Origin: Bacteroidota bacterium
GTDB lineage: Bacteria > Bacteroidota > Bacteroidia > Cytophagales > Cyclobacteriaceae
NCBI GenBank assembly: GCA_022571715.1
Contig: JACZXH010000039.1
Coordinates: 1 to 32,895, forward strand
DNA length: 32,895 nucleotides
Reading direction: 5' to 3'
Shown here: one piece after another, positions 19,608-28,468 of the stretch
How positions within the stretch are numbered: position 1 is the stretch's first letter
How the letters are laid out: each line of letters begins with the position of its first letter
The notes under the pieces: generated by a model
Seen by the model: only the letters and a program-made list of their open reading frames with translations
Told to the model about the DNA's origin: nothing
Databases searched by the model: none
Program-made: the position numbers and the translations under genes

Positions 19608-19638
19608 CAATAATAAGAGATTTGGGGTTCTTGTCAAA
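19608..19638 (-). promoter_or_regulatory. -33/-7 promoter of the serine palmitoyltransferase-like gene
   Basis: On the minus strand TTTG (19638-19635) is followed, after exactly 19 bases, by TATTATTG (19615-19608). The Bacteroidota consensus is TTTG-N19-TAnnTTTG, so there is one mismatch. The -7 box lies about 42 bp before the start codon at 19565. This is the best complete promoter I found in the window. Confidence 0.6.
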
Positions 19639-19723
19639 TGACCTAATTTAAATTAATTTCGGGAAAATAATATTTTTTTAAGAGATAATCTAATTTAAAT
19701 TCAATGATCCCCTGCCTTACCTT

Positions 19724-21232
19724 ATGCAAAAAATAAAAAAAATCCTAATCGCCAATAGGGGCGAAATTGCACTTAGAGTTATGCATTCTGCAAAAGAGAT
19801 GGGAATTACAACCGTTGCCATTTTCAGTGAAGCAGATAAAAATTCGCCTCATGTCAGGTATGCCCACGAAGCCATTTGCGTAGGACCTCCGCCTTCAGTA
19901 GAATCTTATCTGAATGGTGAAAAAATCATAGAAGCATGTAAGCAGACAGGTGCCGACGCCATACATCCCGGCTATGGGTTTTTATCAGAAAACACCGATT
20001 TTGTACGTAAGGTCATAGAAGCAAATTTGATTTTTATTGGTCCAAGTCCTGAATCGATGGAAGTAATGGGTAACAAACTTACTGCCAAAGAAGCGGTATC
20101 TAAATATAATATTCCCATCATACCCGGCAGTGAAAATTCGATTTCTACTCTTAAAGAAGCAAAAGTTATGGCTATAGAAATCGGGTATCCCGTGCTGATA
20201 AAAGCGAGTGCAGGTGGTGGCGGTAAAGGAATGCGAGTGGTATGGAAAGAAGCTCACTTGGCGGAAGGCTTGCAACGTACAACCAGCGAAGCTGCTAAAG
20301 CATTTGGTGATGGCGCTGTTTTTCTTGAAAAATTTATCGAGTTTAACAAGCATATTGAATTTCAGATTTTAGGTGATCAGCATGGCAACGTCATTCACCT
20401 TTTCGAGCGAGAATGTTCCATTCAAAGACGTCATCAGAAAATTATTGAAGAGGCACCGTCAGCCGCACTTAATGCCGAATTACGTCAAGAAATGGGTCAG
20501 GCAGCCATAAATGTGGCCAAATCTTGCAGTTACTATGGTGCAGGCACTGTAGAGTTTATTTTCGATCAAAACAACAATTATTATTTTCTTGAGATGAATA
20601 CGCGACTGCAGGTGGAGCATCCGGTAACGGAAGCAATAACCGGGTTGGACCTTGTGAAAGAGCAAATAAAGATAGCAGAAGGGAGAAAACTCGATATCAG
20701 ACAAGAAAACCTGCATATTGCAGGTCATGCAATTGAAGTCAGAGTATATGCTGAAGACCCTTCCAATGACTTTTTGCCCGATATTGGAAAACTTAAAAGA
20801 TACCGGCGTCCACAGGGACCAGGTGTACGGGTTGATGATGGAATAGAAGAAGGTATGGAAATATCTATATATTATGATCCGATGATCGCAAAACTTATCG
20901 TATTGGCTAAAAACCGGAAAGAAGCCATTAATCGTATGACGAAAGCAATTGAAGATTATGAAATCTCCGGAATAGAAACCACGCTTGATTTTTGCAAGTT
21001 TGTAATAAATCATAAGGTTTTTATTAATGGAACTTTCAATACCAGATTTGTTGAAGAGTACTTCAGTCCTGAAAAAATCGACTCTTCTTCACAAGCCGGA
21101 ACGGCCGAATTAAAAGTGGCTGCTGTGGTTGCTTCAAGATTACTTAAAAAACATCAATTGCGTCATATGACTGATTGGGATCGTCATGATTTCAGTAAAT
21201 GGAGATTAAGGAGCAAAAATTACCAAAAATAG
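19724..21232 (+). CDS. accC: Acyl-CoA carboxylase, biotin carboxylase subunit
   Basis: The 502-residue ATP-grasp enzyme carboxylates biotin on a carrier protein. The N-terminal domain opens KKILIANRGEIALRV and has IHPGYGFLSEN near 85. The ATP lid is SAGGGGKGMRVV near 163-174, with HIEFQILGD, ERECSIQRRHQK, and the catalytic EMNTRLQVEHPVTE near 289-302. The C-terminal domain includes VRVYAEDPSNDFLPD. The sequence resembles the biotin carboxylase of propionyl- or methylcrotonyl-CoA-type carboxylases as much as AccC, and it carries about 50 extra residues beyond E. coli AccC. No biotin carrier or carboxyltransferase gene is in view, so its partners are elsewhere and the acyl-CoA substrate is open. 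It starts a three-gene run with maf and the CPBP homologue. Confidence 0.9.
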   Translation: MQKIKKILIANRGEIALRVMHSAKEMGITTVAIFSEADKNSPHVRYAHEAICVGPPPSVESYLNGEKIIEACKQTGADAIHPGYGFLSENTDFVRKVIEANLIFIGPSPESMEVMGNKLTAKEAVSKYNIPIIPGSENSISTLKEAKVMAIEIGYPVLIKASAGGGGKGMRVVWKEAHLAEGLQRTTSEAAKAFGDGAVFLEKFIEFNKHIEFQILGDQHGNVIHLFERECSIQRRHQKIIEEAPSAALNAELRQEMGQAAINVAKSCSYYGAGTVEFIFDQNNNYYFLEMNTRLQVEHPVTEAITGLDLVKEQIKIAEGRKLDIRQENLHIAGHAIEVRVYAEDPSNDFLPDIGKLKRYRRPQGPGVRVDDGIEEGMEISIYYDPMIAKLIVLAKNRKEAINRMTKAIEDYEISGIETTLDFCKFVINHKVFINGTFNTRFVEEYFSPEKIDSSSQAGTAELKVAAVVASRLLKKHQLRHMTDWDRHDFSKWRLRSKNYQK

Positions 21233-21238
21233 CTGTAC

Positions 21239-21811
21239 ATGCATTTACCCTATCCCCTGATCCTTGCTTCGAACAGCCCAAGAAGAAAAGAATTGCTCGC
21301 TAATGCAGGATTTCAGTTCAAAATAGTGGTGAAGCCAGTCATTGAAACAATATCAAAAGGACATACACCGGTAAGTGCAGCTATTGCAATTGCCGAAAAA
21401 AAAATAAGCATGTATGCGAACCTGGCGAAAAACAATATTGTGATTTGTGCTGATACGATTGTTGCTATTAATGACAAAATACTGGGAAAGGCAAAAAATG
21501 CTGACGATGCATTACGTATGCTTCAACTGATAAACGGAAAAACACATGAAGTAATTACTGCAGTGGCTATCTCGTATCCGAAAGGCAAATTTTCATTTTC
21601 AGTAACAACAGAAGTAACGCTGTACAGACTCGAAACTGATGAATTGAAAGCCTATATCCGGGCCTATAAACCGTTTGATAAAGCCGGTGCATACGGTATT
21701 CAGGAGTGGTTCGGTCATGCCGGAGTAAAGAAAATAAATGGTTCCTACACCAATGTTGTTGGTCTCCCGGTGAGTCAGCTTTACAATAAATTAAAATCAC
21801 TGTCCACTTGA
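21239..21811 (+). CDS. maf: Maf-family nucleotide pyrophosphatase
   Basis: The 190-residue protein has the Maf signature LILASNSPRRKELLANAGF at the start, the catalytic CADTIVAINDKILGKAKN near 75, GKTHEVITAV near 100, and KPFDKAGAYGIQEWFG near 140. The last motif fits the YhdE-type dTTP/UTP pyrophosphatases rather than the YceF type. It removes non-canonical or excess nucleoside triphosphates and may influence division. It follows the carboxylase gene by 6 bp, and its stop overlaps the TTG start of the next gene. Confidence 0.93.
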   Translation: MHLPYPLILASNSPRRKELLANAGFQFKIVVKPVIETISKGHTPVSAAIAIAEKKISMYANLAKNNIVICADTIVAINDKILGKAKNADDALRMLQLINGKTHEVITAVAISYPKGKFSFSVTTEVTLYRLETDELKAYIRAYKPFDKAGAYGIQEWFGHAGVKKINGSYTNVVGLPVSQLYNKLKSLST

Positions 21812-22725
21812 AGCTTTTTTACGGTTATCTGAAATCATTTCTTAAAGAAGATTTTAACTCCAGGTACTACCTATTCTCCTTTCTTTTTATTACAGGTGCT
21901 ATAACTTTCAATTACACCATTGATTTCGAAGACGGGATATTGGACAAATTAGATGGTGTGGTACCCCGTACGATGGCATTTTTGGCATTTTACATGGTTT
22001 CATACTCAATAATTATTTTGCTCAACAGTGTTTTTTATCCAAAAAATACATTTCACAAGCAAAAGAAGTTCTGGCTAAAAATATTTCTTGGTTTCTTTAT
22101 TCTGTCGTTTGATACAGCCATTCATCTTTCAGAAATTCTCTCATTTGTGCCTTTTCAAATCCGATTCCTTATTCTAAAGATTTTTAATAACCTGATGAGC
22201 CTGTTTACATACTTGCTTCCATTATGGTTTATTTACAGGTATATTGATAAAGACAATACTTCATTTTATGGACTAACTACAAAAGGATTTAATCTGAATC
22301 CCTATCTGCAACTGTTCTTAATTGTTATCCCCCTGGTGATCGCTGCTTCTTTTATTGAAAATTTCAATTCGTACTATCCGGTTTATAAACAAAACACGGC
22401 ATCAGAATACTGGGGCATTGCCTCATGGATACCGGCACTGGGGTATGAACTGACGTACGGATGGAATTTTATTTCTGTTGAATTACTGTTTCGGGGCTTT
22501 TTTGTAATAGGGATGGTTAAAATTCTTGGACGGCACGCCATTGTTCCGATGGTAGTAGTCTACTGTTTTATCCATTTTGGTAAACCAATAGGAGAATGTA
22601 TAAGTTCTGTGTTCGGAGGATATCTTCTTGGCATTATCGCCTACTACAGCCGGAATATTATGGGAGGAATCATCATTCACATAGGACTGGCATGGTTAAT
22701 GGAGTTAGTATCTATGTTAAATTAA
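21808..22725 (+). CDS. CPBP-type (CAAX protease/Rce1-like) membrane protein with degenerate active site
   Basis: The 305-residue protein has about seven to eight hydrophobic segments, and its C-terminal third resembles the CPBP (Abi, Rce1-like) glutamic protease fold. The family motif EExxxR appears as V224-E225-L-L-F-R229, so the first glutamate is valine. The FxxxH motif is YxxxH (VYCFIHFGKP), and the third motif region has IIIHIGLAW. The active site may therefore be impaired. Family functions include prenyl-protein or bacteriocin-related processing; none can be assigned here. The start is TTG at 21808, overlapping the maf stop (TTGA), which suggests translational coupling. Confidence 0.75.
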   Translation: MKLFYGYLKSFLKEDFNSRYYLFSFLFITGAITFNYTIDFEDGILDKLDGVVPRTMAFLAFYMVSYSIIILLNSVFYPKNTFHKQKKFWLKIFLGFFILSFDTAIHLSEILSFVPFQIRFLILKIFNNLMSLFTYLLPLWFIYRYIDKDNTSFYGLTTKGFNLNPYLQLFLIVIPLVIAASFIENFNSYYPVYKQNTASEYWGIASWIPALGYELTYGWNFISVELLFRGFFVIGMVKILGRHAIVPMVVVYCFIHFGKPIGECISSVFGGYLLGIIAYYSRNIMGGIIIHIGLAWLMELVSMLN

Positions 22726-23142
22726 TGTTAACAAAAACCTCATCAAATCAGTATTTATAGTTTTTCCTGTATTTGTTGAAATGCTCAAATTAGCTGTTAT
22801 TTTTCTAATTTTTATTGATTTTTGATGCTTTTTGATTGTTTTTGATTGTTTTATTCATTTTTACTGTCGTTTATGAGATTTTCTACTATTATTATTTCCA
22901 AACATTAAGTTAACATTTGACTAAGAAAAGATTAACGTTTTGTGAAGTCGGCTTACGAGAAAAGGTGCAAATCAGGAATCATTGCTATGCTGTTTGACAA
23001 CCCAAAAAGTGCGGTAAATTATGGTGATTTCTACTGGCTTTGTACTTATCATTCGGAATTTTAATTGACAAAAGAGTGTTTTAATAATCCGGATTCAAGC
23101 CAACCATGATTTGTACCTCACGCTTTTTTTCCGGAGGTTTTG
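22726..23142. other. 417-bp intergenic region between convergent genes
   Basis: No convincing gene or RNA is seen. The left half is very T-rich and holds 10-bp-phased T-tracts (22811-22860). On the right, a 40-codon frame opens with GTG at 22942 and ends at 23064, but it has no ribosome site, recognised motif or promoter, and I do not call it. No clear terminator hairpin is present for either flanking gene. Confidence 0.5.
22811..22860. repeat. T-tracts phased at 10 bp (possible curved DNA)
   Basis: Five consecutive 10-bp blocks share the same layout: tttattgatt, tttgatgctt, tttgattgtt (twice), ttattcattt. With the Ts at each block junction, runs of 3-5 T recur every 10 bases, close to one helical turn, a pattern expected to bend DNA. 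Confidence 0.6.
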
Positions 23143-24198
23143 CTATTTCGTAAATACCTCACCCACATGATTATTTACCAATTCTTTGATTTGATTTATA
23201 CTTATACCCTTAGCACATTTAAAATGTGTTTCAGGACAATGGGTTTTACCATGAAATCCACAAGGCCGGCATGCCAGCGGCTCGCTATATTCCACAATTA
23301 CAGATTTATCTGAAAGAGGCCGAAACCCAAATGCGGGTACAGTAGAGCAAAACACGGCACATGTTGGTGCATTGGTAGCCGAAGCCATATGCAGAGGTGC
23401 AGAATCATTTACAAATACAACTTCAGCTTTGGAAATAATTGCAGCAGTTTGTGCTAAATTAAATGAGCCTGCAAGAACCTCAGTTCTGATGTGGCGCGTC
23501 TGCTCTCTGATGGTCTCACACAGACCCTGGTCTGCGGAGCTTCCTATAAGATACACATGAATTTCCCTTTTTATATGGTCAATAAGTTTAACCCATTTAT
23601 CAGCCGGAAACTGTTTAGTGAACCATACGGAAGCTGGAGCTATGCAGACATATGGGATCTTTTGATATTTGCGTATGAAATGTAATGTCTCATTTGAAAA
23701 ATATAAGTGGGGTTTTGCAGGGTTTTCCTGACTCAAAAATGAAATTAATTGATGATTTCGCTCGATTTCGTGAATGTTAGAGTTTTCATCAAAATTATGA
23801 TCGATACGGATATCATAAAAAAAACTTAACGGATTTTTCCGGAACCCAGCTTTTAAACGGGCGCCCGAAAATGCAGTGAATAATCCTGTCGAAAAGTACC
23901 GTTGAATATTTACTACAAGGTCATATTTATTCTTTCGGATTTTTTTAAGAATACGAACCAGTCCTTTGTATTTGTTGCCTTTTGACTTGTCCCAGATCAG
24001 CAATTCCGACACATGCGGATTAGCCTCTAACAATAGTTCGTTACCTTTTCGAAGCAGAAAATCGATTCGGATCTCAGTATAATACCTATGAATGCTTTCA
24101 ATAAGACTGGTAGCTAAAATCACATCGCCAATATAAGCCGTCTGGATTATCAGAACTTTCTGTATTTTATGCGATTTATTTGCTTGCTTTACAGACAC
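23143..24198 (-). CDS. GT9-family glycosyltransferase (ADP-heptose:LPS heptosyltransferase type)
   Basis: The 351-residue protein has the GT9 (GT-B fold) layout. The N-terminal part is VLIIQTAYIGDVILATSLI, matching the GDxxxxTP/S motif of heptosyltransferases, then DLVVNIQRY. The C-terminal part has the nucleotide-sugar site around VCIAPASVWFTKQFPADKWV and VFVNDSAPLHMASATNAPTC near 265-285. It probably adds a heptose or similar sugar to the LPS core at the inner membrane. Its position beside two other glycosyltransferase genes supports this. It is transcribed divergently from them with 67 bp between. Confidence 0.9.
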   Translation of the reverse strand: MSVKQANKSHKIQKVLIIQTAYIGDVILATSLIESIHRYYTEIRIDFLLRKGNELLLEANPHVSELLIWDKSKGNKYKGLVRILKKIRKNKYDLVVNIQRYFSTGLFTAFSGARLKAGFRKNPLSFFYDIRIDHNFDENSNIHEIERNHQLISFLSQENPAKPHLYFSNETLHFIRKYQKIPYVCIAPASVWFTKQFPADKWVKLIDHIKREIHVYLIGSSADQGLCETIREQTRHIRTEVLAGSFNLAQTAAIISKAEVVFVNDSAPLHMASATNAPTCAVFCSTVPAFGFRPLSDKSVIVEYSEPLACRPCGFHGKTHCPETHFKCAKGISINQIKELVNNHVGEVFTK

Positions 24199-24265
24199 AT
24201 TGCAAAATAAAAAATATTCAACGGTTCATTCATAATAGTTCAATAAAATAGATATTCCACGGTAA

Positions 24266-25036
24266 ATGGCACAAAATAATAAGGTAAATATTTCAGTGGT
24301 AATAATCACTTACAATGAAGAGGCCCACATTGCTGCATGCATAGAATCGGTAGTTGGAATTGCTGATGAAATATTGGTGGTTGATTCCTTGTCGCAAGAC
24401 CATACCGAAAAAATATGTTGCAATTTTGATGTACGTTTTATTAAAAATACTTTTCACGGTTATATTGAACAAAAGAATTATGCCACATCATTAGCTAAGT
24501 ATGATATTGTACTATCGTTGGATGCGGATGAGGTGCTCAGTGATGCGCTTATAGCGCAAGTTAGAAATATCAAAAATAATTGGGAGGCAGACGCCTATGC
24601 CTTTAACCGGTTATCCAGCTTTAAGGGTAAATGGATTTATCACTGTGGGTGGTATCCTGACCGGAAAATTCGTTTATTTGACAGGAGAAAGGCACATTGG
24701 GGAGGATTTAATCCGCACGATCATATTATTATGGATGATAACACCCGAACACGACTTATAAAACAGGACATTTTACATTATCCGTATGATTCATTAAATG
24801 AGTACATTAATAAAACAAATACGTTTTCCTCAATTGAAGCACAAGCTGCATTTGAAAATGGGAATAACAGTACGGTGCTGTTTCATGTTGTTTTTAAACC
24901 GTTTTATACATTAATTGAAAAATTTTTTATCAGGCTTGGCATACTGGACGGTTATCCGGGGTTTGTTATCAGTATTGTATCTTCGTTAGGTAAGTTTTTG
25001 AAATATGCTAAACTAAGAGAACTAAGAAGGAGATGA
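24266..25036 (+). CDS. GT2-family glycosyltransferase (LPS core type)
   Basis: The 256-residue GT-A enzyme opens ISVVIITYNEEAHIAACIES. It has VVDSLSQDHTEKI near 45 and the metal-binding LSLDADEVLSDA near 88-99. A short domain with HYPYDSLNEYINKTN follows, and the protein ends in a basic, partly hydrophobic tail (about 210-256). The layout matches the KdtX/WaaE-like beta-glucosyltransferases of LPS core synthesis. The stop overlaps the next start by 4 bp (ATGA), so the two genes probably act together. Confidence 0.88.
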   Translation: MAQNNKVNISVVIITYNEEAHIAACIESVVGIADEILVVDSLSQDHTEKICCNFDVRFIKNTFHGYIEQKNYATSLAKYDIVLSLDADEVLSDALIAQVRNIKNNWEADAYAFNRLSSFKGKWIYHCGWYPDRKIRLFDRRKAHWGGFNPHDHIIMDDNTRTRLIKQDILHYPYDSLNEYINKTNTFSSIEAQAAFENGNNSTVLFHVVFKPFYTLIEKFFIRLGILDGYPGFVISIVSSLGKFLKYAKLRELRRR

Positions 25037-27033
25037 AAATTGCTCACATAACATCTGAAAGGGGATGGCGTGGTGGCGAACGACAGCTTTACTTCCTAAT
25101 TACCGAACTTCAAAAAAGTGGGATTGAGAATATACTGATTTGTAATGAGGGATCGGAAATTGAAAAGCGGCTCCTTGATACCAATATTACTTGTCATCAT
25201 CTGGCGATGAAAAATCCCCTAAACCTTGCCACCGCTTACAAACTCCGAAAAGTAATCGATTCACTTGATTGTAATGTTCTTCATTTACATACTCCCCCTG
25301 CACATACACTTGCAGTTCTGGCAGGCATAAACGGGCTGAAGATTCCTATGGTGCTGCACAGAAGAACATTTTTTCCTATAAAAAACAATCCGTTTACTCA
25401 ATTCAAGTATAAACACAAGGGTATAAAGCGGATCATATGCATTTCGGCGGCTATAAAATACTATGTAGATCAGGCGATAAAAAAGCCGGAAAAATCTTCC
25501 ATCATTCACGACGGTATCGACATTTCAGGAGAAGATTATTTAGACTACAGTTCGTCAAGAGATTTACTCATCCGCGAACTGGGGCTTACCGAAAAGGCAA
25601 GGTTTGTTGGTAATATTTCAGCACTTACCATTGAAAAAGGGTACGGCGCATTTGTCAGGGTGGCTGAAGAGATACAAAAAGTTTTACCCGAAGTACATTT
25701 TCTGATTATCGGAAAAGGTGATCAGGAGCAATTTATTCGCGATATAGTTGAACAAAAATCGTTGTCTCAAAACGTTCATTTCCTTGGATTCAGAGATGAT
25801 CTGGAAAGTATTTTACCAGGACTGGACGCAATGCTCATGCCTTCAATTAGAGAAGGTTTAGGCACTGCCATTCTTGACGCTTTTCTTGCCCGCGTACCTG
25901 TTGTATCTACCAGGGTGGGTGGAATTCCTGAACTTGTAATGGACGAAAAAACCGGCCTGATTTGTGACCCTGATGATTTTAATAAACTGGTAGATAATGT
26001 ATTACGGATGTTAAACGATCAGAAATTTGCCAATTATTTACGACAAAATGCATTCGAACATGTACGAAGTTTTTCAAAAGAACGGATGGCGGAGAAAACA
26101 GCCAGGGTCTATGAAGAGGTCACTGGCAGGGCGGAAAACTTGCTTATTACAGATGATGAAAGATTTGTGGCCATTGAAAATTCCAGGTTTTCTATCTTAA
26201 TACCTACCTGGAACAACCTTGAATACCTAATATGCTGCATTGACAGCATTCTAAAAAACTCGCACTTCAGGCATCAGATACTGGTACATATAAATGACGG
26301 TAGCGATGGTACGCTGGAATGGGTGAAAAGCAGAAAAGAGTTATCGTATAAACACAGCAATGAAAATGTAGGTATTTGCTGGGCACTTAACGGGCTGCGT
26401 CCTTTTGTTGATACAGATTACATTCTGTATATCAACGACGACATGTATGTATGTCCGGATTGGGACCTGGAGTTGATGAAAGAAATCGAAAGTTTTGATA
26501 ACAACCGGTTTTTTCTTTCGTCCACTGTGATCGAACCTTATACATCGCCTTATCATGAAGTATTGGCACCCAATAATTTTGGTACAACGCCAAGAGAATT
26601 ACATGAGCAGGAACTTCTTGATAAATTTCAGGATATTGAGGGCTATGACTGGCAAGGCGCAACCTGGCCTCCAAATGTTGTACACCGCGAAGTATGGGAT
26701 CTGGTAGGTGGATATAGTATTGAATTTTCTCCCGGTTTTTATTCCGATCCTGATTTTTCCATGAAACTTTGGAATGCAGGTATTCGGAATTTCAAAGGCG
26801 TGAACAAAAGCAGAGCTTACCATTTCGGATCAAAATCCACCAATCGAATTAAGCTGAATGAAGGTGGAAAGCAGTTTCTTTTTAAGTGGGGAATAACATC
26901 TTCAACATTCATCCGGTTTTATCTTCGTCGTGGTGATCCATTTGACGAAAATCCTCAATCCGGCAATACATTTAATCTTGGAGTTAACAAATTCAGAAGC
27001 AAAGTTAAAAAGGTTTTCCAATCAATGTTTTAG
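25033..27033 (+). CDS. Two-domain glycosyltransferase, GT4-GT2 fusion
   Basis: The 666-residue chain contains two glycosyltransferases. Residues 1 to about 370 are GT4 (GT-B fold): IAHITSERGWRGGERQLYFL at the start, KSSIIHDGIDIS near 158, FVGNISALTIEKGYGAFV near 192, and the donor-site loop MPSIREGLGTAILDAFL near 275. Residues about 380-666 are GT2 (GT-A fold): FSILIPTWNNLEYL, INDGSDGTLEWV, and the metal-binding motif ILYINDDMYV near 475. No transmembrane segment is seen. One chain could add two sugars in sequence to the same acceptor, plausibly LPS core or a surface polysaccharide. It overlaps the upstream GT2 gene by 4 bp. Confidence 0.92.
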   Translation: MKIAHITSERGWRGGERQLYFLITELQKSGIENILICNEGSEIEKRLLDTNITCHHLAMKNPLNLATAYKLRKVIDSLDCNVLHLHTPPAHTLAVLAGINGLKIPMVLHRRTFFPIKNNPFTQFKYKHKGIKRIICISAAIKYYVDQAIKKPEKSSIIHDGIDISGEDYLDYSSSRDLLIRELGLTEKARFVGNISALTIEKGYGAFVRVAEEIQKVLPEVHFLIIGKGDQEQFIRDIVEQKSLSQNVHFLGFRDDLESILPGLDAMLMPSIREGLGTAILDAFLARVPVVSTRVGGIPELVMDEKTGLICDPDDFNKLVDNVLRMLNDQKFANYLRQNAFEHVRSFSKERMAEKTARVYEEVTGRAENLLITDDERFVAIENSRFSILIPTWNNLEYLICCIDSILKNSHFRHQILVHINDGSDGTLEWVKSRKELSYKHSNENVGICWALNGLRPFVDTDYILYINDDMYVCPDWDLELMKEIESFDNNRFFLSSTVIEPYTSPYHEVLAPNNFGTTPRELHEQELLDKFQDIEGYDWQGATWPPNVVHREVWDLVGGYSIEFSPGFYSDPDFSMKLWNAGIRNFKGVNKSRAYHFGSKSTNRIKLNEGGKQFLFKWGITSSTFIRFYLRRGDPFDENPQSGNTFNLGVNKFRSKVKKVFQSMF

Positions 27034-27074
27034 AACATTTTCGGTAAATTTCCGTCACTCCGGCCTAATTACCT

Positions 27075-28457
27075 CTAATTATCATCACTGTTTTTACTCT
27101 CCTTCTCCTCTTTTTTTTTGTCTACAACCAAATCCTTATTTTTCAATCTTCTGCTAACAGCAAGAAATGGCCCTGAAATCACTTTTCGACCTTCTACCAG
27201 GCCATCAAGAATTTCAATATTATCATAATCGCTGATTCCGGTTTTTACCTGCGTCAACTTTGCTACACCATCATCAAAAACAAATACAATTTCAACTTTT
27301 TCGTCTTCTTTATTATTGCTCGAACTAGTAATCCTAGCCTCTTCATCGGATTCTTCCGAATCAATGCTGTCTTTAAGTATTTCACTTAATTTACGTGTTG
27401 TAACTGCTGCAAGCGGAACCGTAAGAATGTCTTCTTTCCTTTCGGTAATGATATCCACGCTTGCCGTCATTCCCGGTCGAAACGGGGTTTTACGGCCTTC
27501 TTTTACAAGGTCGGCAAAAGAACTGTTCAGTATGCGAACCCTTACTTCAAATTCTGTAACAGCATCGGCAGATACTTTATCTTTTGCAGTATTGGCAATT
27601 TGGGTAACTACTCCCTTAAAAAGTTTCCCCATGTAGCTATAGGAATCCACATCAATAATTGCCGTATCGCCAACAGAAATACGTATAATATCATTTTCGT
27701 TTACATCTACCCGAACTTCCATTTTATTAAGGTCTGCTATTCGCAACATCTCAGTTCCTGCAAACTGTCGGGTTCCTACCACACGTTCGCCTTTTTCGAC
27801 AGAAAGCTTTGAAATTGTGCCACTTACGGGCGCATACACGTTAGTAAGTCGGAGGTTTTCCTTGGCATCCCTTACAGTAGCCCTTGCACTCTGAACAATA
27901 TATTGAGATGCATTTACATTTTGCCTTGCTGATTCGAGGTCGTTTTGTGAAACTTTAAAGTTTTGTTCTACAATTTGCCAGGTTGCATCAGAGATCACTT
28001 TTTCGTCATGCAGCTTTTTGTTTCGGTCATACTCGTCCCGCATACGATCAAAGGTAGCATTGGCACGTGCCAGGTTAGCTCTGGATGAAGCTAAATTTGC
28101 CAGTTGCTGATTGTAATTGGCATCCGCTCTTTCCATTGCATTTATAAAATTGTCAGGTCGTATTTTTACAAGCAATTCGTTAGCAGCTACCGAATCACCT
28201 TCTTCGACAAGCAGCTCGATGATCTCACCGGAAACATCCGGACTCAGCTTAACCTCGTTTACAGGTCTTACAGTACCAGAAGCGCTAACTTTTTCAATAA
28301 TTGTTCTCATCTTTGCTTCGGCAATATCCACTTCGATTTCTTTTTTCTTGCCAATAAAACCAGCAGATTTAGCAATAATAGCTGCCACTATCAGTATCGC
28401 TACAATCCCCAACAATATGTATATTGTCTTATTTGATTTTTTTCTTCTTTTTGCCAT
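27075..28457 (-). CDS. Efflux periplasmic adaptor (MacA/HlyD type membrane fusion protein)
   Basis: The 460-residue protein starts with a basic segment and an inner-membrane anchor (about 11-30, IYILLGIVAILIVAAIIAK). It then shows a split lipoyl domain (VSASGTVRPVNEVKLSPDVS... and VYAPVSGTISKLSVEKGERV). Between the halves is a long Ala/Gln/Asn-rich helical hairpin (about 105-205). Beta-barrel and membrane-proximal domains follow (KMEVRVDVNENDIIRISVGD, and FRPGMTASVDIITE near 326-339). The C-terminus is highly charged. It would link an inner-membrane transporter to the TolC-type protein encoded just upstream (11-bp gap). The expected MacB-type ABC genes do not follow; a convergent glycosyltransferase gene does. 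Confidence 0.9.
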   Translation of the reverse strand: MAKRRKKSNKTIYILLGIVAILIVAAIIAKSAGFIGKKKEIEVDIAEAKMRTIIEKVSASGTVRPVNEVKLSPDVSGEIIELLVEEGDSVAANELLVKIRPDNFINAMERADANYNQQLANLASSRANLARANATFDRMRDEYDRNKKLHDEKVISDATWQIVEQNFKVSQNDLESARQNVNASQYIVQSARATVRDAKENLRLTNVYAPVSGTISKLSVEKGERVVGTRQFAGTEMLRIADLNKMEVRVDVNENDIIRISVGDTAIIDVDSYSYMGKLFKGVVTQIANTAKDKVSADAVTEFEVRVRILNSSFADLVKEGRKTPFRPGMTASVDIITERKEDILTVPLAAVTTRKLSEILKDSIDSEESDEEARITSSSNNKEDEKVEIVFVFDDGVAKLTQVKTGISDYDNIEILDGLVEGRKVISGPFLAVSRRLKNKDLVVDKKKEEKESKNSDDN

Positions 28458-28468
28458 GGATATATTTG

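Noticed and set aside
20480-21013. 177-codon minus-strand frame.
   Set aside because: It is antisense to the biotin carboxylase gene and rich in residues produced by reverse reading of AT-rich codons; no motif is seen.
22942-23064. 40-codon plus-strand frame starting with GTG.
   Set aside because: No ribosome site, no recognised motif, no hydrophobic or charge pattern, and no promoter at proper spacing; it is short enough to be chance.
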